Shown here: one piece after another, positions 9,840 to 20,036 of the stretch
Numbering within the stretch: the first letter of the stretch is position 1
Layout: each line of letters starts with the position of its first letter
NCBI GenBank assembly: GCA_964058805.1
Contig: CAXKVV010001850.1
Span: forward strand, 1 to 34,931
DNA from: Schoenoplectus triqueter
Lineage: Eukaryota; Streptophyta; Magnoliopsida; Poales; Cyperaceae
DNA length: 34,931 bases
Reading direction: 5' to 3'
Translations under genes and position numbers: made by a program
Notes under the pieces: model-generated
What the model saw: only the letters and a program-made list of their open reading frames with translations
Database searches by the model: none
What the model was told of the DNA's origin: nothing

Positions 9840-10001
9840 TGACTAGGTGCCAAAGTTGTCAGCAACCACCTAATCAAGCCAAGGTTTGTGTCAATTGTTG
9901 ATAAGTATTAGTTATTGACCAAATCACTTTCATGAATATGGATTGAAAGTCAATTTTACAAGACTGATCAGGTGCCAATGTTATAAGCAACCATCTGATC
10001 A
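9840..10001 (+). repeat. Paired GGTG/CACC hairpin repeats of X2
   Basis: Two units about 125 bp apart. Unit 1: TGACTAGGTG (9840-9849) with CACCTAATCA (9867-9876), nine of ten positions paired. Unit 2: TGATCAGGTG (9965-9974) with CATCTGATCA (9992-10001), all ten paired with one wobble. Both share the loop core ccaa..agcaac. The X3 copy has the same two-unit arrangement (26277-26320, 26407-26443). Confidence 0.6.
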
Positions 10002-10439
10002 AGTCTAGATTTGTATTAATTATTAATAAGTAATCAGTTTTTGATCAAATCAAACCCTAATGAACATCAATATTGGTGTTTAATTGGGGGAGTTTCTGCA
10101 AGGAGAATTTTATTTGGCAGAGACACTGAGCTACAACTATGAGAAATTGAGATTTATTCAAAAGGAAAATAGAGTTTTCTTGACAAATAAATTTTTAATG
10201 CAAGGAGGCAGGGACAAAAATGGAATTTAAAATTACAATGGTGATAATCATGAATTTAGAGATTTATGGTGAAATTTTAATGATTTTTGGACAAATAAAA
10301 CTATCAGAATAATATTAGAGGGAAAAACAAATTAATCAAGGGCTGAGATTTGATCACAGGCCTCTTTGGGTACAACTTAGGGATAGAAACACTTCTGAGT
10401 GCAAAATTGGGGATTCAAACATACATACACATACAAAAT

Positions 10440-10700
10440 TAAAAGGAAAGAGAGGGTGTCACGTGACTACACCTCATTGGTTCACCTCAGCTATGTGGGC
10501 CTCACCACTATACTGACCTGATAAGTGGGTCCCACTAACATGCCACATGGCAAGCCATGACAGAGCCACCTCAGCACACAATGCCACATGGCAATACAGC
10601 AGCAACACACCTCAGCAGATTAAACTATACCTATTGCCACATGGTTGTACACCATTGGTGCAATTAAACAGTGCGGGCCCCACAGGTGACACATGATATT
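10440..10700. promoter_or_regulatory. Decayed G-box/CCAAT array of X2
   Basis: One CACGTG remains (10459-10464). Three further copies read TGCCACATGGCA or TGCCACATGG (near 10542, 10582 and 10636), that is CACGTG with a CpG-to-CpA change. They alternate with ATTGGTTCACCTCAG-like and GTGGGCCTC/GTGGGTCCC-like segments. The homologous array at 26911-27440 keeps four CACGTG copies. In X2, cytosine methylation and deamination probably eroded the sites. Confidence 0.5.
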
Positions 10701-11845
10701 CATTAACAGATGCCATCTCAACACAGATTAATACTATAACAGATGATTAACATAGTGATTATATAGGTGACCCTATCAGGTTATACCAAGTCAGATCAAT
10801 TAAACCTAAGCAGAGAGTTAACCAATCCATAATTGAATCTATGGGCTTAGACTCAGCTGCTTACACAAGGGGCCCATTTGTAAGGTTTATGAGTGTACAA
10901 CTCACACAAGCAATCATGCACCAAACTCATGCGCATATCTAAGCAGAGATTTAAATCAAAGAGAAAAAGGGGATGTGTATCTGGCTCATTTGCGCTGTGC
11001 CTCTGATGGTGGGCCCTACCTTGTAGTGGATCATGTGTGCTGAGCTCAGCCCCTCTGGAGCCTTCTCCTTCTCCTTTTCCCCTCCCTCTTTTCTTTCTTC
11101 TTCTCGCCAAGGCCGATGGCGCCATTAACGTCGATTGAGCTCTCTAAAGCTTGAGATAGCTTATACATAGGAGATAGCTTATACATAGGAGAAAAGGGGT
11201 AAATACTTAAAATTAAAAGGGGACAAATGAATGAAGAAATATAAGAAGATGATCACCTCGGGTAGTTAATGAGGGACTTCGATCCTTGTGTTCAAATTCA
11301 AAATTGATGACGCACATAGTCTCTAATCATCTAGGCGATGTTGTAAGTGAAAAAAAATAATTAAGCATCAAATTGAAGTAATTGGAATAAGGTGATGAAA
11401 TCGGGCAAATGGAGAAAAAATAAAACCTTACACTCTAAACTCAAATTGGCAATACTTGTAACTTCTGTATGCCCACATAATGCTGCTTAGGTGATTAGGA
11501 TTATCAATGGAATGAGGGGAGTATGATTTTGACTAAGGCTTGAAATCGGATGATCAAATTCTAAGCTTTGAAGGTGAGTTACAATGGCAGAGAGGAAAAA
11601 GGCGCCTTGGATGCATTGAAATGAGTATATATAGTATGCTGAGAAGGCTAGAAGGTTCTGTGGATGAAGAGAAGTGAGAAGAGGATTGAATCTGGTCAAC
11701 AGTCAAAGAATTGAGATTTGAATTCTTTCAAATGGGACCCACACCATAACAGAATGGCTAACACAAAATGAAGACCATGTTCATAGGCCAAGTCAGCTCA
11801 ATTGTTGGTGTTTGTATGGTATATGATCTTAATTCCCTTGTGCTC
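10701..11845. other. X2 upstream segment, no gene
   Basis: Contains a gggcccattt segment near 10871 and a tgggccctacc segment near 11012, a GC-richer CT/AG-rich patch (11040-11120), a short exact direct repeat (gagatagcttatacatagga, near 11153 and 11172) and a taggcgatgtt motif at about 11332. A TATATATA at 11626-11633 is not at the position of the promoters in the other copies. The 90-residue and 70-residue minus-strand ORFs here show no domain and are not conserved between copies. Confidence 0.45.
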
Positions 11846-12050
11846 CACTCCAATTGAGGCAAAGATACACACAATACACACACACAGAAGAGACCTATAC
11901 AAAGAAATTCAACTCCTAGTTTCAGCAGTGAGAAATAAAGAGTGAGTGCAAGGAAAGGAAGCAAAACAAGAAGAAGAATTTGTTAAATCGATTGATCTCA
12001 GTATTTCACTTGAGAACTTGATTCATTCACTCCAATTGCTTATCTAGAGG
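11846..12050 (+). promoter_or_regulatory. Weak promoter and candidate splice donor of X2
   Basis: CTCCAATTG near 11846-11854 and TATACAAA at 11896-11903 stand where X3 and X4 have CCAATCACAAT and TATATAAA. AGAG|GTAAGT at 12049/12050, 150 bp downstream, is a near-consensus 5' splice site and matches AG|GTAATT in the other copies. The TATA box is mutated relative to the others. No 3' splice site can be assigned by eye. Confidence 0.35.
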
Positions 12051-12469
12051 TAAGTTCTAAGTCCTGCCCTTTGTTGATTAGGAGTTAGCAAGCTCAATTT
12101 TTGAAGATTGAGGCGTAAAAATATAATCGTAATTGAATTTGTGAATATCAGTATAATAATGTGCCGCTTCTTATATTTCCTCAATTTCTATCAATTTTTC
12201 TTTGATTTTCTTCTTTCTTTCATAAACTGCAAGTTCAGCAAATATAAATTTTTATTTTCCTTGATGAATTTTACTTCAAAACTGATAAATAACGCTGTTA
12301 AATCAATTGATCTTAGTATTTCACTTGAGAACTTGATAACAGTGGAATTTCTTATCCAATTCTTCATCTTCAAGTTGTGATTATCTTATTTCTTGTTCAT
12401 ACTACATGTATTAAGGTCTATAGCCTCACTTGAAATCGATTGATCTCAGTATAAACTTGAGAACTCGAT
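11987..12469 (+). repeat. Leader hairpin repeats of X2 (TCTCA/TGAGA type)
   Basis: Three copies of a unit with two stems. Copy 1: ATCGA (11987-11991) and TCTCA (11996-12000) with TGAGA (12011-12015) and TTGAT (12018-12022). Copy 2: ATCAA and TCTTA (12302-12315) with TGAGA and TTGAT (12326-12337). Copy 3: ATCGA and TCTCA (12435-12448) with TGAGA and TCGAT (12458-12469). The outer stem is ATCAA/TTGAT in one, ATCGA/TCGAT in another and the wobble intermediate ATCGA/TTGAT in the third. They begin before the candidate splice donor. Confidence 0.6.
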
Positions 12470-13300
12470 TAATTTGAAGCTTATATACTATTATCGCGTC
12501 CTGTCAGTAATATTAAATTTTAATTTGAAAATTAAGAGAAATTGTAAGTGTATTTAAGCATATCTTGACTTAGATAAGTGTTATGAAGTTTGTTAAGTGC
12601 ATCGGTGTCAATACAAACCGATGAACAATAAGAATTTGGAGTAAATCATAACTGATACCAACCGATATTATCATGTCTCAGTGAATATTCTAAACAGTGG
12701 AGTTATGGATCAATTTGGGTCATTCTAATTGTGTTAAGATGCATTAACATACATGTGCAACATCAATTAAGTGTTCAATTGCTAGAAATAATAATCAATT
12801 GCATCAAATTTATGAGATTTGAGATTCAGTACCGAATGGTACCAATTTGCTCCACCTGACACTAGTGCACAACACGATTCACCGTATGGATCATCAATCG
12901 AGTGCCATAGAAAAAGTCCCCACGACAGGGCGAAGCCACAGGAGTTGTCGACACACAGCACGATTCACCGCAAGAGTTTTTTTATTATTCAGAAAGAGGT
13001 AGCCTTAGTCGCTGGCGACGCTACCAGCACGAATCTTGGAGGCTCCATTGACCGGGGAGTCAAAAAAACACAGCAACACGAATATTGAAGCGCCAACATG
13101 AATATTGAAGCACACATGTGAATCTTGAAAGAGATCGGACGTTTATAATAAGTTACCGTTTAAATAAAAATGATAAGCGGATCTTGGCCTCTCATCTCAT
13201 ATAACTTAATCTTAAAGCAGATCTAACAACCCAAATAGAATAAAGATTTAAATAGAAGACCAGTGCTAATTTTGATATAGATCCAATGGTCCACATCAAA
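12470..13300 (+). other. X2 segment with GGTACC motifs, no gene
   Basis: Contains gataccaaccgatattat near 12655 and cagtaccgaatggtaccaat near 12828, members of the CGGTACCAATCGGTAC family found in X1, X3 and X4. It also has a GC-richer stretch (12850-13090) with repeated cacgattcaccg and acgaat phrases and a ctggcgacgctacc motif. The 89-residue reading at 12819-13088 is composed of these repeats and I do not consider it a protein. Confidence 0.45.
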
Positions 13301-13530
13301 ACCCTATTTAACAGAAAAATAAAATAAATACACAATGATAATAAAAAATATACATATACATAAAAAATAAAAAAATAAAAAAAAATATATATAATGAGAT
13401 AATAATAAAAAAAGAATAATAAATGAAATAAAATATATATACAAAATAAAAAAGGAAAAAAGAAAGAAAGAACAAATAAAAAATATATAGTAAATATATA
13501 TAAACACAGAAATAAAAATATAGAAAAGTA

Positions 13531-13562
<32 letters not shown>

Positions 13563-13576
13563 ATTAAATTAAACAA

Positions 13577-13617
<41 letters not shown>

Positions 13618-13618
13618 G
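13301..13618. repeat. AT-rich tract with (AT)n and (AAT)n microsatellites
   Basis: Low-complexity A/T sequence with an AT run at 13530-13554 and an uninterrupted AAT/ATA run at about 13577-13616. It sits where the other X copies have their AT-rich terminal segment. Confidence 0.85.
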
Positions 13619-14045
13619 GAATCGTTATGATGATTCTCTAAATCGTTATACGGTTCACCAAAGCGTTGAACGTTTCATGAGACGTTGGCAACGCTTTGAC
13701 TATCCTCTGACAAGTCAATATATTCTGAGGAATCATTGTAATGATTATCTAAATCGTTATAAGGTTCATCAAATCATTATAACGCTTCACGGGACGTTAG
13801 CAACGGTTTGACCATTCTCTGACAAGTCAACATATGTTAAAGAATAGTTATAACGATTCCTTGAATCATTGTAATGATTTTCTAAAACGTTGAATGATAT
13901 ACAAAGCGTTAGCAACATTTTGACCTCTATTGACAAATTCTCTGACAAATCTGATATCTTCTGAAAGCGTTATAAAGGTTTGTGGAAGCGTTATAATGAT
14001 TCGTTGAAGTGTTGTAACAGTTTGTTGAATCGTTACACGATTTCT
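13619..14045. repeat. Array of degenerate AATCGTTATAACGATT palindromes
   Basis: About 18 short inverted repeats stand nearly end to end. Examples: GAATC/GATTC around 13619-13636, AATCATT-gt-AATGATT (twice, near 13731 and 13864), CGTT-ggc-AACG and CGTT-agc-AACG (near 13683 and 13795), GAAT.GTTATAAC.ATTC near 13843, and AATCG-ttaca-CGATT near 14029. Longer units (ctctgacaagtcaa, near 13706 and 13817) show a nested higher-order repeat of about 110 bp. The boxes resemble those at 2030-2300. Confidence 0.6.
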
Positions 14046-14245
14046 AGAATGTGAATGATCAACATGGTGATGATATACCTTGTTGACTTTTGATGAGACA
14101 TAACATGTATGATAATTTTTAATCTCATCCTCTAGTAACACTGTCTCAATGTTAAACAAGCCAAAATCTCTAAGTCTAATATTATGCACAAGATAACCCT
14201 GAATATGTGAACCCATGATTTAAAGGTGATTAAATATGCTCACAC

Positions 14246-15312
14246 GGAATGATGTGAAGTAACATAGTAATTTTGCATAAGTAATGCAATATTCATAATA
14301 GCTTATCAAGACAAGAACATCTCGACGTCCGTAGAAAAATGACCAAGACTATGATATTAACACAAGTAGAAGAACATCATGGTGTCCAAGGAGGTGATAT
14401 CATGATGGCCATGTCATGAACAAGTAATTCATGACTAGTCAAGCTAGTAAGACCAAACTAGTTTGTCGATAAGTTTGTTTTCTAGTTTAGAGGATTGAAT
14501 CGTTCTGTAGTAGATTCATCCTCAAACAGTGGAATGAACCATTCTGTAGTAGGTTCTTTCACTGACACACGCCTCAATGTCAAGCTATCTCAGCGCTTCA
14601 GGTTTGACTTTGTGTGCAGTTGTGTTCCTAGATTTATGGATCCGCTTAGTGCTTAGAATCCATGATCTAGAAGATCAGTGAGAAGTACCATGTGGGCCAT
14701 ATCCACTCTTCTCCTGATTCACCAACCTCAAGATCAACCGGCTTAGTGCTTCGAGTTGTATTTTGTGTGATTGGTTGTTGACTAGTTAAGATTGAATCGT
14801 TCTGTAGTAGGTTTATCTTCTAGATCAACTGAGGTCGAGTCGTTCTGTAGTAGACTCACCTCCCATCCCTCCGCAGAGATCAATCTGATTTGTAGTAAGG
14901 TTATCTCTCGGAGCAGTAAATATTGAACCGATCTGTAGTAGGTTCATCTTTTCACCCCATATCCCATTGGATCAACCTTTTGGTAGTTCCAGAATACTCC
15001 AGTGATTTCTGATCATAAGAGCATGTGACCACTTGACTATTATTTAGCTATATTATTTTTTGCCCCCTTTCAAGATCTAGAGGTTCCTCGATGTTAATAG
15101 CCCAGGGTAATTAATGGTGGGGGCTTGCGCCCATCGAAATCTTTAAGTACTCATAATCACTAAAAACCCCCTAAATGTACATCCTAATAAGTCTAAGATG
15201 GCGGGACCAATCGGTGTTAAACAAATATTCGTTTAGGAGGGATCTCTGTGGCCTTCTTCTGCATCTCATCGCCACCAGCGGCGGTGCGGAGCGCGCGAAA
15301 AAAGGTCGCACA
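14246..15312 (+). repeat. Hairpin-array module B, copy 1
   Basis: Follows a mutated junction (14223-14245). Seven main hairpins: CAAACT/AGTTTG (14454-14477); GAGGAT-t-GAATC with GATTC-ATCCTC (14490-14523); GTGGAA-t-GAACC with GGTTC-TTTCAC (14529-14562); CTAG-tt-AAGAT-t-GAATC with GGTTT-ATCTT-CTAG (14782-14823); GAGGT-c-GAGTC with GACTC-ACCTC (14831-14862); GAGAT-c-AATCT with AGGTT-ATCTC (14876-14907); GAACC/GGTTC (14925-14945). The typical loop is 11 nt, GTTCTGTAGTA or GATCTGTAGTA, against 12 nt in module A. The module ends with a GGGGGCTTGCGCCC hairpin (near 15120), a CTGCA..TGCGG hairpin (15259-15289) and TCGCACA. Confidence 0.8.
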
Positions 15313-15973
15313 GTAAGTTCATCTATATATGTCTTTTATCTAAATTCAAGTTAACTGATCTGTGTGTAAGTTCATCTTTTATTGCATTTGTATCTGCTTT
15401 GAATTGAACTGCTCTGTTTATAAATTCATTTCCTTTATCTAAACTGATATGTTTGTAAGTTCATTTTCACCTATTTCTAAACCTCGAACTGATTTGTTTG
15501 TAAGTTCGTATGTTAGCACTCTACGTAAGTTCAATCGATCTATTTGTAGATTTAATTTACACTGTACCCTAAAGATAGAACTGATATGTTGGTCAGTTTA
15601 TCTTATGCCATTCCAGCCTTACTGGACTGATCTGATTGTAAGTCTAGGGTGTTTCGTAGTGACTCTGATCACTTGAACACTTGACCACTCGACCACTTAA
15701 CTATCATTTAGCTATAGTATTTACTTCCCCTTTCGAGATCCAGAGGTGCAACGAGATTAATAGCCCAGGGTAATTAACGGTGGGGGCTTGCGCCCATCGG
15801 AATCTACAAGAACTCATAATTACTGGAAAACCCCTAAATGTGTATCTTAATAGGTTTGAACGGTAGAATTAACCGATGTTAAATAAAAACATACTTAGGA
15901 GGGATCTTCGTGTCCTTCTTCCACATCTCATCGCCTCGCAGCGGTGAGGAGCGCGTGAAAAAAGGGTCACACA
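15313..15973 (+). repeat. Hairpin-array module A, copy 2 (5'-truncated)
   Basis: Begins in the middle of a hairpin (only the AGTTC arm, 15316-15320) and aligns with 33815-34373. It contains GAACT-type hairpins, for example CGAACT (15485-15490) with AGTTCG (15503-15508) and GGACT/AGTCT near 15623-15645. The end contains the GGGGGCTTGCGCCC hairpin (near 15782) and gagcgcgtgaaaaaagggtcacaca. TCACACA (15967-15973) directly precedes the element leader, so this is the likely 3' end of the 5' LTR-like block. Confidence 0.7.
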
Positions 15974-16188
15974 TGATATGACACGTCCGGTGGGGCTTAG
16001 ATTTTCCTCTTATCTTTGAATGAGGGGAGCAAATAGAATAGTTGAAAGATACAAGTGGTCTTTTAAGCGCTAAAAATGACTAACGAAGTTCAAGTATCTT
16101 CATTTTATAGGAAATGACATTCATTGGAAACTTGAACCTTACACCATGCACTGTCACCTTGGCATAGAGCCCATACGGTAATCTCTTC
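15974..16188 (+). other. Element leader with conserved TGACACG(T/C)CC motif
   Basis: TGACACGTCCGGTGGGGC at 15979-15996 lies five bases after the LTR-like end. The second copy has TGACACGCCCAGTGAGAC at the identical offset (34379-34396). This is where a primer binding site should be, and it resembles the GGCACGCCCAGTGGGAC-type leader motif of some plant gypsy elements. The matching tRNA is not identified. A caaatagaatag..gatacaagtggtctt block follows in both copies. Confidence 0.5.
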
Positions 16189-17436
16189 ATGTTCTTCGGG
16201 TCTATCCCGTAAGAACTCACCTTCTACGACCTAACTCTAGTGGCCACCTTCACTCCCGCAACTGTATGGATCTCCGTCCCGAACGAAGAGGAGGTCTCAA
16301 TCGCCCTAACTTCTAAGGACATCTCTAACAACATTATGGCCTCCCCTACTAACTTTCCCAAGAGGAGGAGACGCTCGACCAAGAAGGCAGCCCTAGCCGT
16401 AGTAGCCAAAACTGCCCATAACTCTCAAGCATCTAGGAAGAGAGCCCTGGATGAATATCAAAATCAACTGGTGGCTAGTTCAGTCATCCCAGTCTCTAAT
16501 CAATTCACCAATCTTCGCATTGTAGCCAAGAACTCCGCCACTGCCGGCTCCGCCAGGCATGGGAGGTGTCTAAGCCTACACCCCAGCCAGCCCAAATGAA
16601 GACATCTCTACGACGTCAGCGCATACCTCAAGCCCTTGCAGAAGCCATCTACAAGGCTCATAGAAGCGCTAGGTCGAGACAATATGTCTCCCGCTCCTAC
16701 CAATCTCAAGACGTGACTAAGCCACCAGCCACTGTCTCTCACTATGGCCAATCTCAAGATATGGCCAAGTCTCAGGCTTTTATCTCTGCTCCCCAGGCCA
16801 AAAAGGTCATACATAAAGCAACACCTAGCGTCCAGCAGGTGTGGGTTCCCAAGAGTTCCCAGCCAACAAAACACCAGTCTCAGACCCAGGTCAGCAAGGC
16901 AGGCTTCAAGTGCTCTGTCTGAAAGCGTATTCAGTCGCTTGGGTCAAAGGAGCGTATTCAGCCGATTAGGCTCGAGAATATCGCTCGATAGCTTGAAAAT
17001 AGATGCCCCTGATCAGAAAAAGAAGAAGAGAAGAACCGCTCGTTATGAAGAATACTTCTCTATTAACACTATGAGTATAAGCTATGACACTGATCCAGAC
17101 ATAGATATTGAGGTGAATATAGTACAAGATGATCAATCCCCTCCTAACCAAGCCCATGTTACCAATACCAATAAAAATAATGGTAGAAAGAGGAGACCGC
17201 CCAAGAGAGTCAATCCCGAAGGTAATAGTAGAGAAGGGGAAGACAACGATGAAAACCCTGATCTCTTCGACAATGAAGATGACGACGAAGTTCGCCCTGA
17301 AGTGCCTATCGATGAAATCGAAATATTAAAAGGCCACATCGAGGCACGAAATGAAGAACTAATCAGGGAACGGAAACTAATAGCTACCATACTAAAACAA
17401 AATGAAGAGTTGATTAAGGCGGTCAAATCATTATAA
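16189..17436 (+). pseudogene. Ty3/gypsy gag N-terminal region, broken
   Basis: ATG at 16189 starts MFFGSIP and is followed by a TAA at codon 8 (16210), where the second copy (34682) has CAA. The same frame then reads a basic region (KRRRRSTKKAA, about 16351-16392) to about 16560, continues in the next frame through a Gln/Ser/Pro-rich stretch (about 16566-16920), and returns to the first frame with a repeated VFSRLG motif (about 16927-16977). An acidic stretch and a charged helix (EILKGHIEARNEELIRER, about 17320-17373) follow, to a stop at 17434-17436. The repeated VFSRLG sequence is a feature I associate with Gag of plant gypsy elements. At least two frameshifts and several stops make it non-functional. 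Codon content is less AT-biased than the surrounding DNA. Confidence 0.65.
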
Positions 17437-18604
17437 AAATCATAATATGCCAATTTTAATCCAAAAGTTGGTAGTTCCCGTCAAGAAGGAGTCCACAATA
17501 CTAAATCAATCAAAAAGGCAAACAACCTGTCAATTCTAAACCTCATCCACATAGAGCAATAGAAGAGGAGCCTAAATCAACGGGACTATCTCGGAAAGAG
17601 ATTCAAGCCATGATTGCCCAGCAAATATAGATAACAGAAGGTAGATACGCTATCCCTCTAGTAAAAAATTGTGGACATTCGTAGCCCGCTGTATATGACT
17701 TGGAAGAATATCCTAAGGGGTACATCATTACCCATTTTAGAACCTTCTCCGGGGAAGGTAATAAGGACTTGAACCCCGAACAACACCTGACCCACTTCGC
17801 AGTCTCATGCGGCAACACGGACGACAATGATGCATTGTTGTTGAGACAATTCCCCTAAAGCTTAGTAGGTACCGCCTTTTAATGGTACTACTCGCTAGAA
17901 AATAATAGCATCAGGACATGGGACGAAATGACTGAGTCGTTCAGGGCACTATTTGTTATGTTGTCTGATAAAATAAACATAGCCGATCTGGCGAGCACTA
18001 AACCCAAGAAAGGGGAGTCAATGACAGACTTTATCAACATATGGAGGAATCTCAGCATCAAATACGACCGCACATTAATTGATGATGAGACCGTCAATCT
18101 AATAATAAAAAATATTGACGGGTGGATGGACATGTTACTTGGCGTGACAAAAGTCAACACGTTCAAAGATTTGATCAGATCGGTGTCCAACATGGAAAGA
18201 ATGTCACCACATACCATGCCAAGCTTTATGAGTAACAGGCCACAGTGGGGAGCTAAGGACGAGACCAAGGTGGCATTTACGTCATTAAAGGATAAAATGG
18301 TTGCCAACACAAATATTTAAAGCGGCAGCAGTAGCACAAATAGCAATAACTATAATAAAGGACCTAGGTTCAATCCAGGAGGGAGTTCATAGGCCTTTGA
18401 GTCGTTGAAACAGAAGAAGAACAAACCGTATTCCTTCAGAAGGGACAAGGTCGCCCAAATCTTTAGAGGAGTGATAAAGAACGACCTATCTCTGTCGGTC
18501 AGTAAACGTTCAGAAGACGCCGATAAGTCAGATGAGCCTAATTTCTATCCATACCACAGAGTGCTAGGGCACACTATTGAAGATTACTGGGTTTTCAAAG
18601 ACTG
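17437..18604 (+). pseudogene. Ty3/gypsy Gag capsid domain and Cys/His finger, broken
   Basis: In one frame from about 17608 to 18604, the reading has the pattern of Retrotrans_gag: YDLEEYPKGYI and FSGEGNKDLNPEQHL (about 17690-17790), LLLRQFP, a stop, SLVGTAF, a stop, WYYSLE (about 17837-17898), TWDEMTESFRALF (about 17917-17955) and GESMTDFINIWRNLS (about 18015-18060). The tail carries YPYHRVLGHTIEDYW (18547-18591), a variant CX2HX4HX4C finger in which both cysteine positions are changed (to Tyr). Stops interrupt at about 17628, 17680, 17856, 17880, 18318 and 18390. It would have formed the virus-like particle core and bound RNA. Confidence 0.75.
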
Positions 18605-19499
18605 TTAAAAAAGCATACATGAATAGCGAAATTACCCTACCCAAGGGGTTCCTACAAAACTCAGCTTCACATGAACAGACCAACACGATCTCTCACGAAG
18701 AAGAGAAGAGTCCGGACCAATTAAGTAAAGATGAAGAAGTACAATGGACTACACACTTATTGAAAAAGTCAATTAAGATGCTTAAAGACCTCAAGAAAGA
18801 ATCTGGTATGAAATGAAAAGATGATATCACGTCAATAGTCCCACCAAGACCTAGAGTGTACTACAAGGTGGACCAGAGCGAGGACGAGACTCTTAAGAAA
18901 AAGAAGAAACACAGAAACAACAAGTCCAAGAAGAACAAAATAGAGGAATGAAAGCAGGGCAATCTCGAGGTAATCACCCTTAAGTGCTTCATCTCCAAAG
19001 AAGACTGGGAGAAGCTAACCCTAAGTCAAAAGAAAGAAAATACAGATAAAGGTGTAAACAAAGAAGAAAGTGAAGAAATCTGGGGTGCTTCGTAAAATAT
19101 GGTATATTCTTCGCACTATGAAGATATGCCAACACTAGAAGAGATGTTCTTCCCAAGCGATGAAGGGGAAGCAAACACCTCTGAGGCAAAGAGAGAAGAA
19201 TGTAGAGCTATGCTTTGGTGCGGGACTTATGTACCCGAGAGATAAGCTCTCAGAGACTCTAACAAAGGAAAGGACAAAGTCCCGAACAAGGATAAGAAGG
19301 TCGAAAGCCTAAGAAAAAACCCAGAGAAGACCCAGCAGACGGGTGAGAAATATAATGTGCTGGCACATCTGCATAAGATTTTAGCACTACTAAGTATATT
19401 CAATGAATTGATGATGTCACAAGACCTACGGGAGGTACTAATCCAGCCATTGTAAGATCCTGAGAAGTACAAGTCCTATTTCATCGTACAAAACATGTA
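18605..19499 (+). pseudogene. Gag-protease linker with basic and acidic segments, broken
   Basis: After a frameshift near 18605 a single frame runs to about 19755 with scattered single-codon stops (18814, 18949, 19094, 19243 and others). It begins with EITLPKGFLQNSASHEQ (about 18628-18678), includes a lysine-rich run (about 18889-18945), an acidic run, and LAHLHKILALLSIFNELMMS (about 19360-19420) followed by DLREVLIQ. This helical motif is common before the protease in plant gypsy polyproteins. No catalytic function is expected. Confidence 0.55.
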
Positions 19500-20036
19500 A
19501 GATGCCATTTTCAATGCCAGACGGGCAGCATGTATCAACTTCACGGATGATGACTTCCTGATAGGTACTGCCGACCACAACCGCCCGTTGTACATCACCG
19601 AAAACTATGGTGTGTACAAGTTTGGCCATATCTTGGTCATTGCAGGGTCCTCGATCAATATTATGCCTCTCAAAACCTTATAGACCATCACCCTAGATCT
19701 GAAAAACTTATCCGATGAGAAGGTGATCATCCATTACTTCAATCAAACTCTCAAAAGGCCCTAGAAGCGATAACTCTGAACCTGCAGTGCAGAAGCCTGA
19801 AAGCGTCTACCAAATTCTACGTCATTGATGTTGAGACATCCTATCGAGCATTGTTGGGTTGACCATGGCTTCACAGCTACTAAGTTATACCCTCTACTCT
19901 GCACCAATGCTTGAAATACATTGCGAATGACAAACAAAAGAGAATTGACGATAACGTCAAGCCATTCAGAGTGCATGAGATCAAATTCAATGACGCCCAA
20001 TACTTCCTGCCCAAATCGGTCATAGCGCTAAGCTAG
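19500..20036 (+). pseudogene. Retropepsin-like aspartic protease region, broken
   Basis: The reading NFTDDDFLIG (about 19540) and LVIAGSSINIMPL (about 19633-19671) fits the retropepsin flap and active-site region of plant gypsy elements, where V-D-x-G-S is expected. The catalytic Asp codon is replaced by ATT (Ile, 19639-19641). After a frameshift near 19755 the frame continues with YVIDVETSYRALLG, then TGA (19860-19862) where a basic residue is usual, then PWLHSY, a stop and STLHQCLKYIANDKQKR. Loss of the Asp and the stops exclude activity. The protease would have cleaved the Gag-Pol polyprotein. Confidence 0.65.

Larger units (their letters stand above)
9356..14222 (+). mobile_element. LTR-like module X2
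   Basis: Starts TGTTTACCCTTG like X3 at 25552 and follows the same order of sub-blocks: 50-nt hairpin (9580-9628), GGTG/CACC hairpins (9840-10001), CACGTG/CACATG array (10440-10680), gggccctacc-like segment (11011), weak promoter and splice donor (11896-12050), leader hairpins (11987-12469), GGTACC motifs (12650-12850), and an AT-rich end. The end differs from the other copies: it has an AT microsatellite tract and a palindrome array (13620-14040) instead of the GGCCCA stretch. Short ORFs across the module have no recognisable domain and shift frame between copies, so I regard them as chance. Confidence 0.6.

Noticed and set aside
10853..11125. 90-codon minus-strand ORF with a Lys/Gly-rich start
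   Set aside because: It lies in a CT-rich patch of a repeat module; the equivalent in X3 has different frames and no similar protein.
11626..11633. TATATATA as the X2 promoter
   Set aside because: It is some 270 bp upstream of the place where X1, X3 and X4 have TATA relative to the splice donor; TATACAAA at 11896 fits better, though weakly.
12819..13088. 89-codon plus-strand ORF
   Set aside because: It is made of repeated cacgattcaccg-type phrases and is not maintained in X1, X3 or X4.
13304..13576. 90-codon minus-strand ORF rich in Tyr, Ile and Phe that looks like a membrane protein
   Set aside because: It is a translation of A/T low-complexity DNA; no conservation in the homologous end of other X copies.
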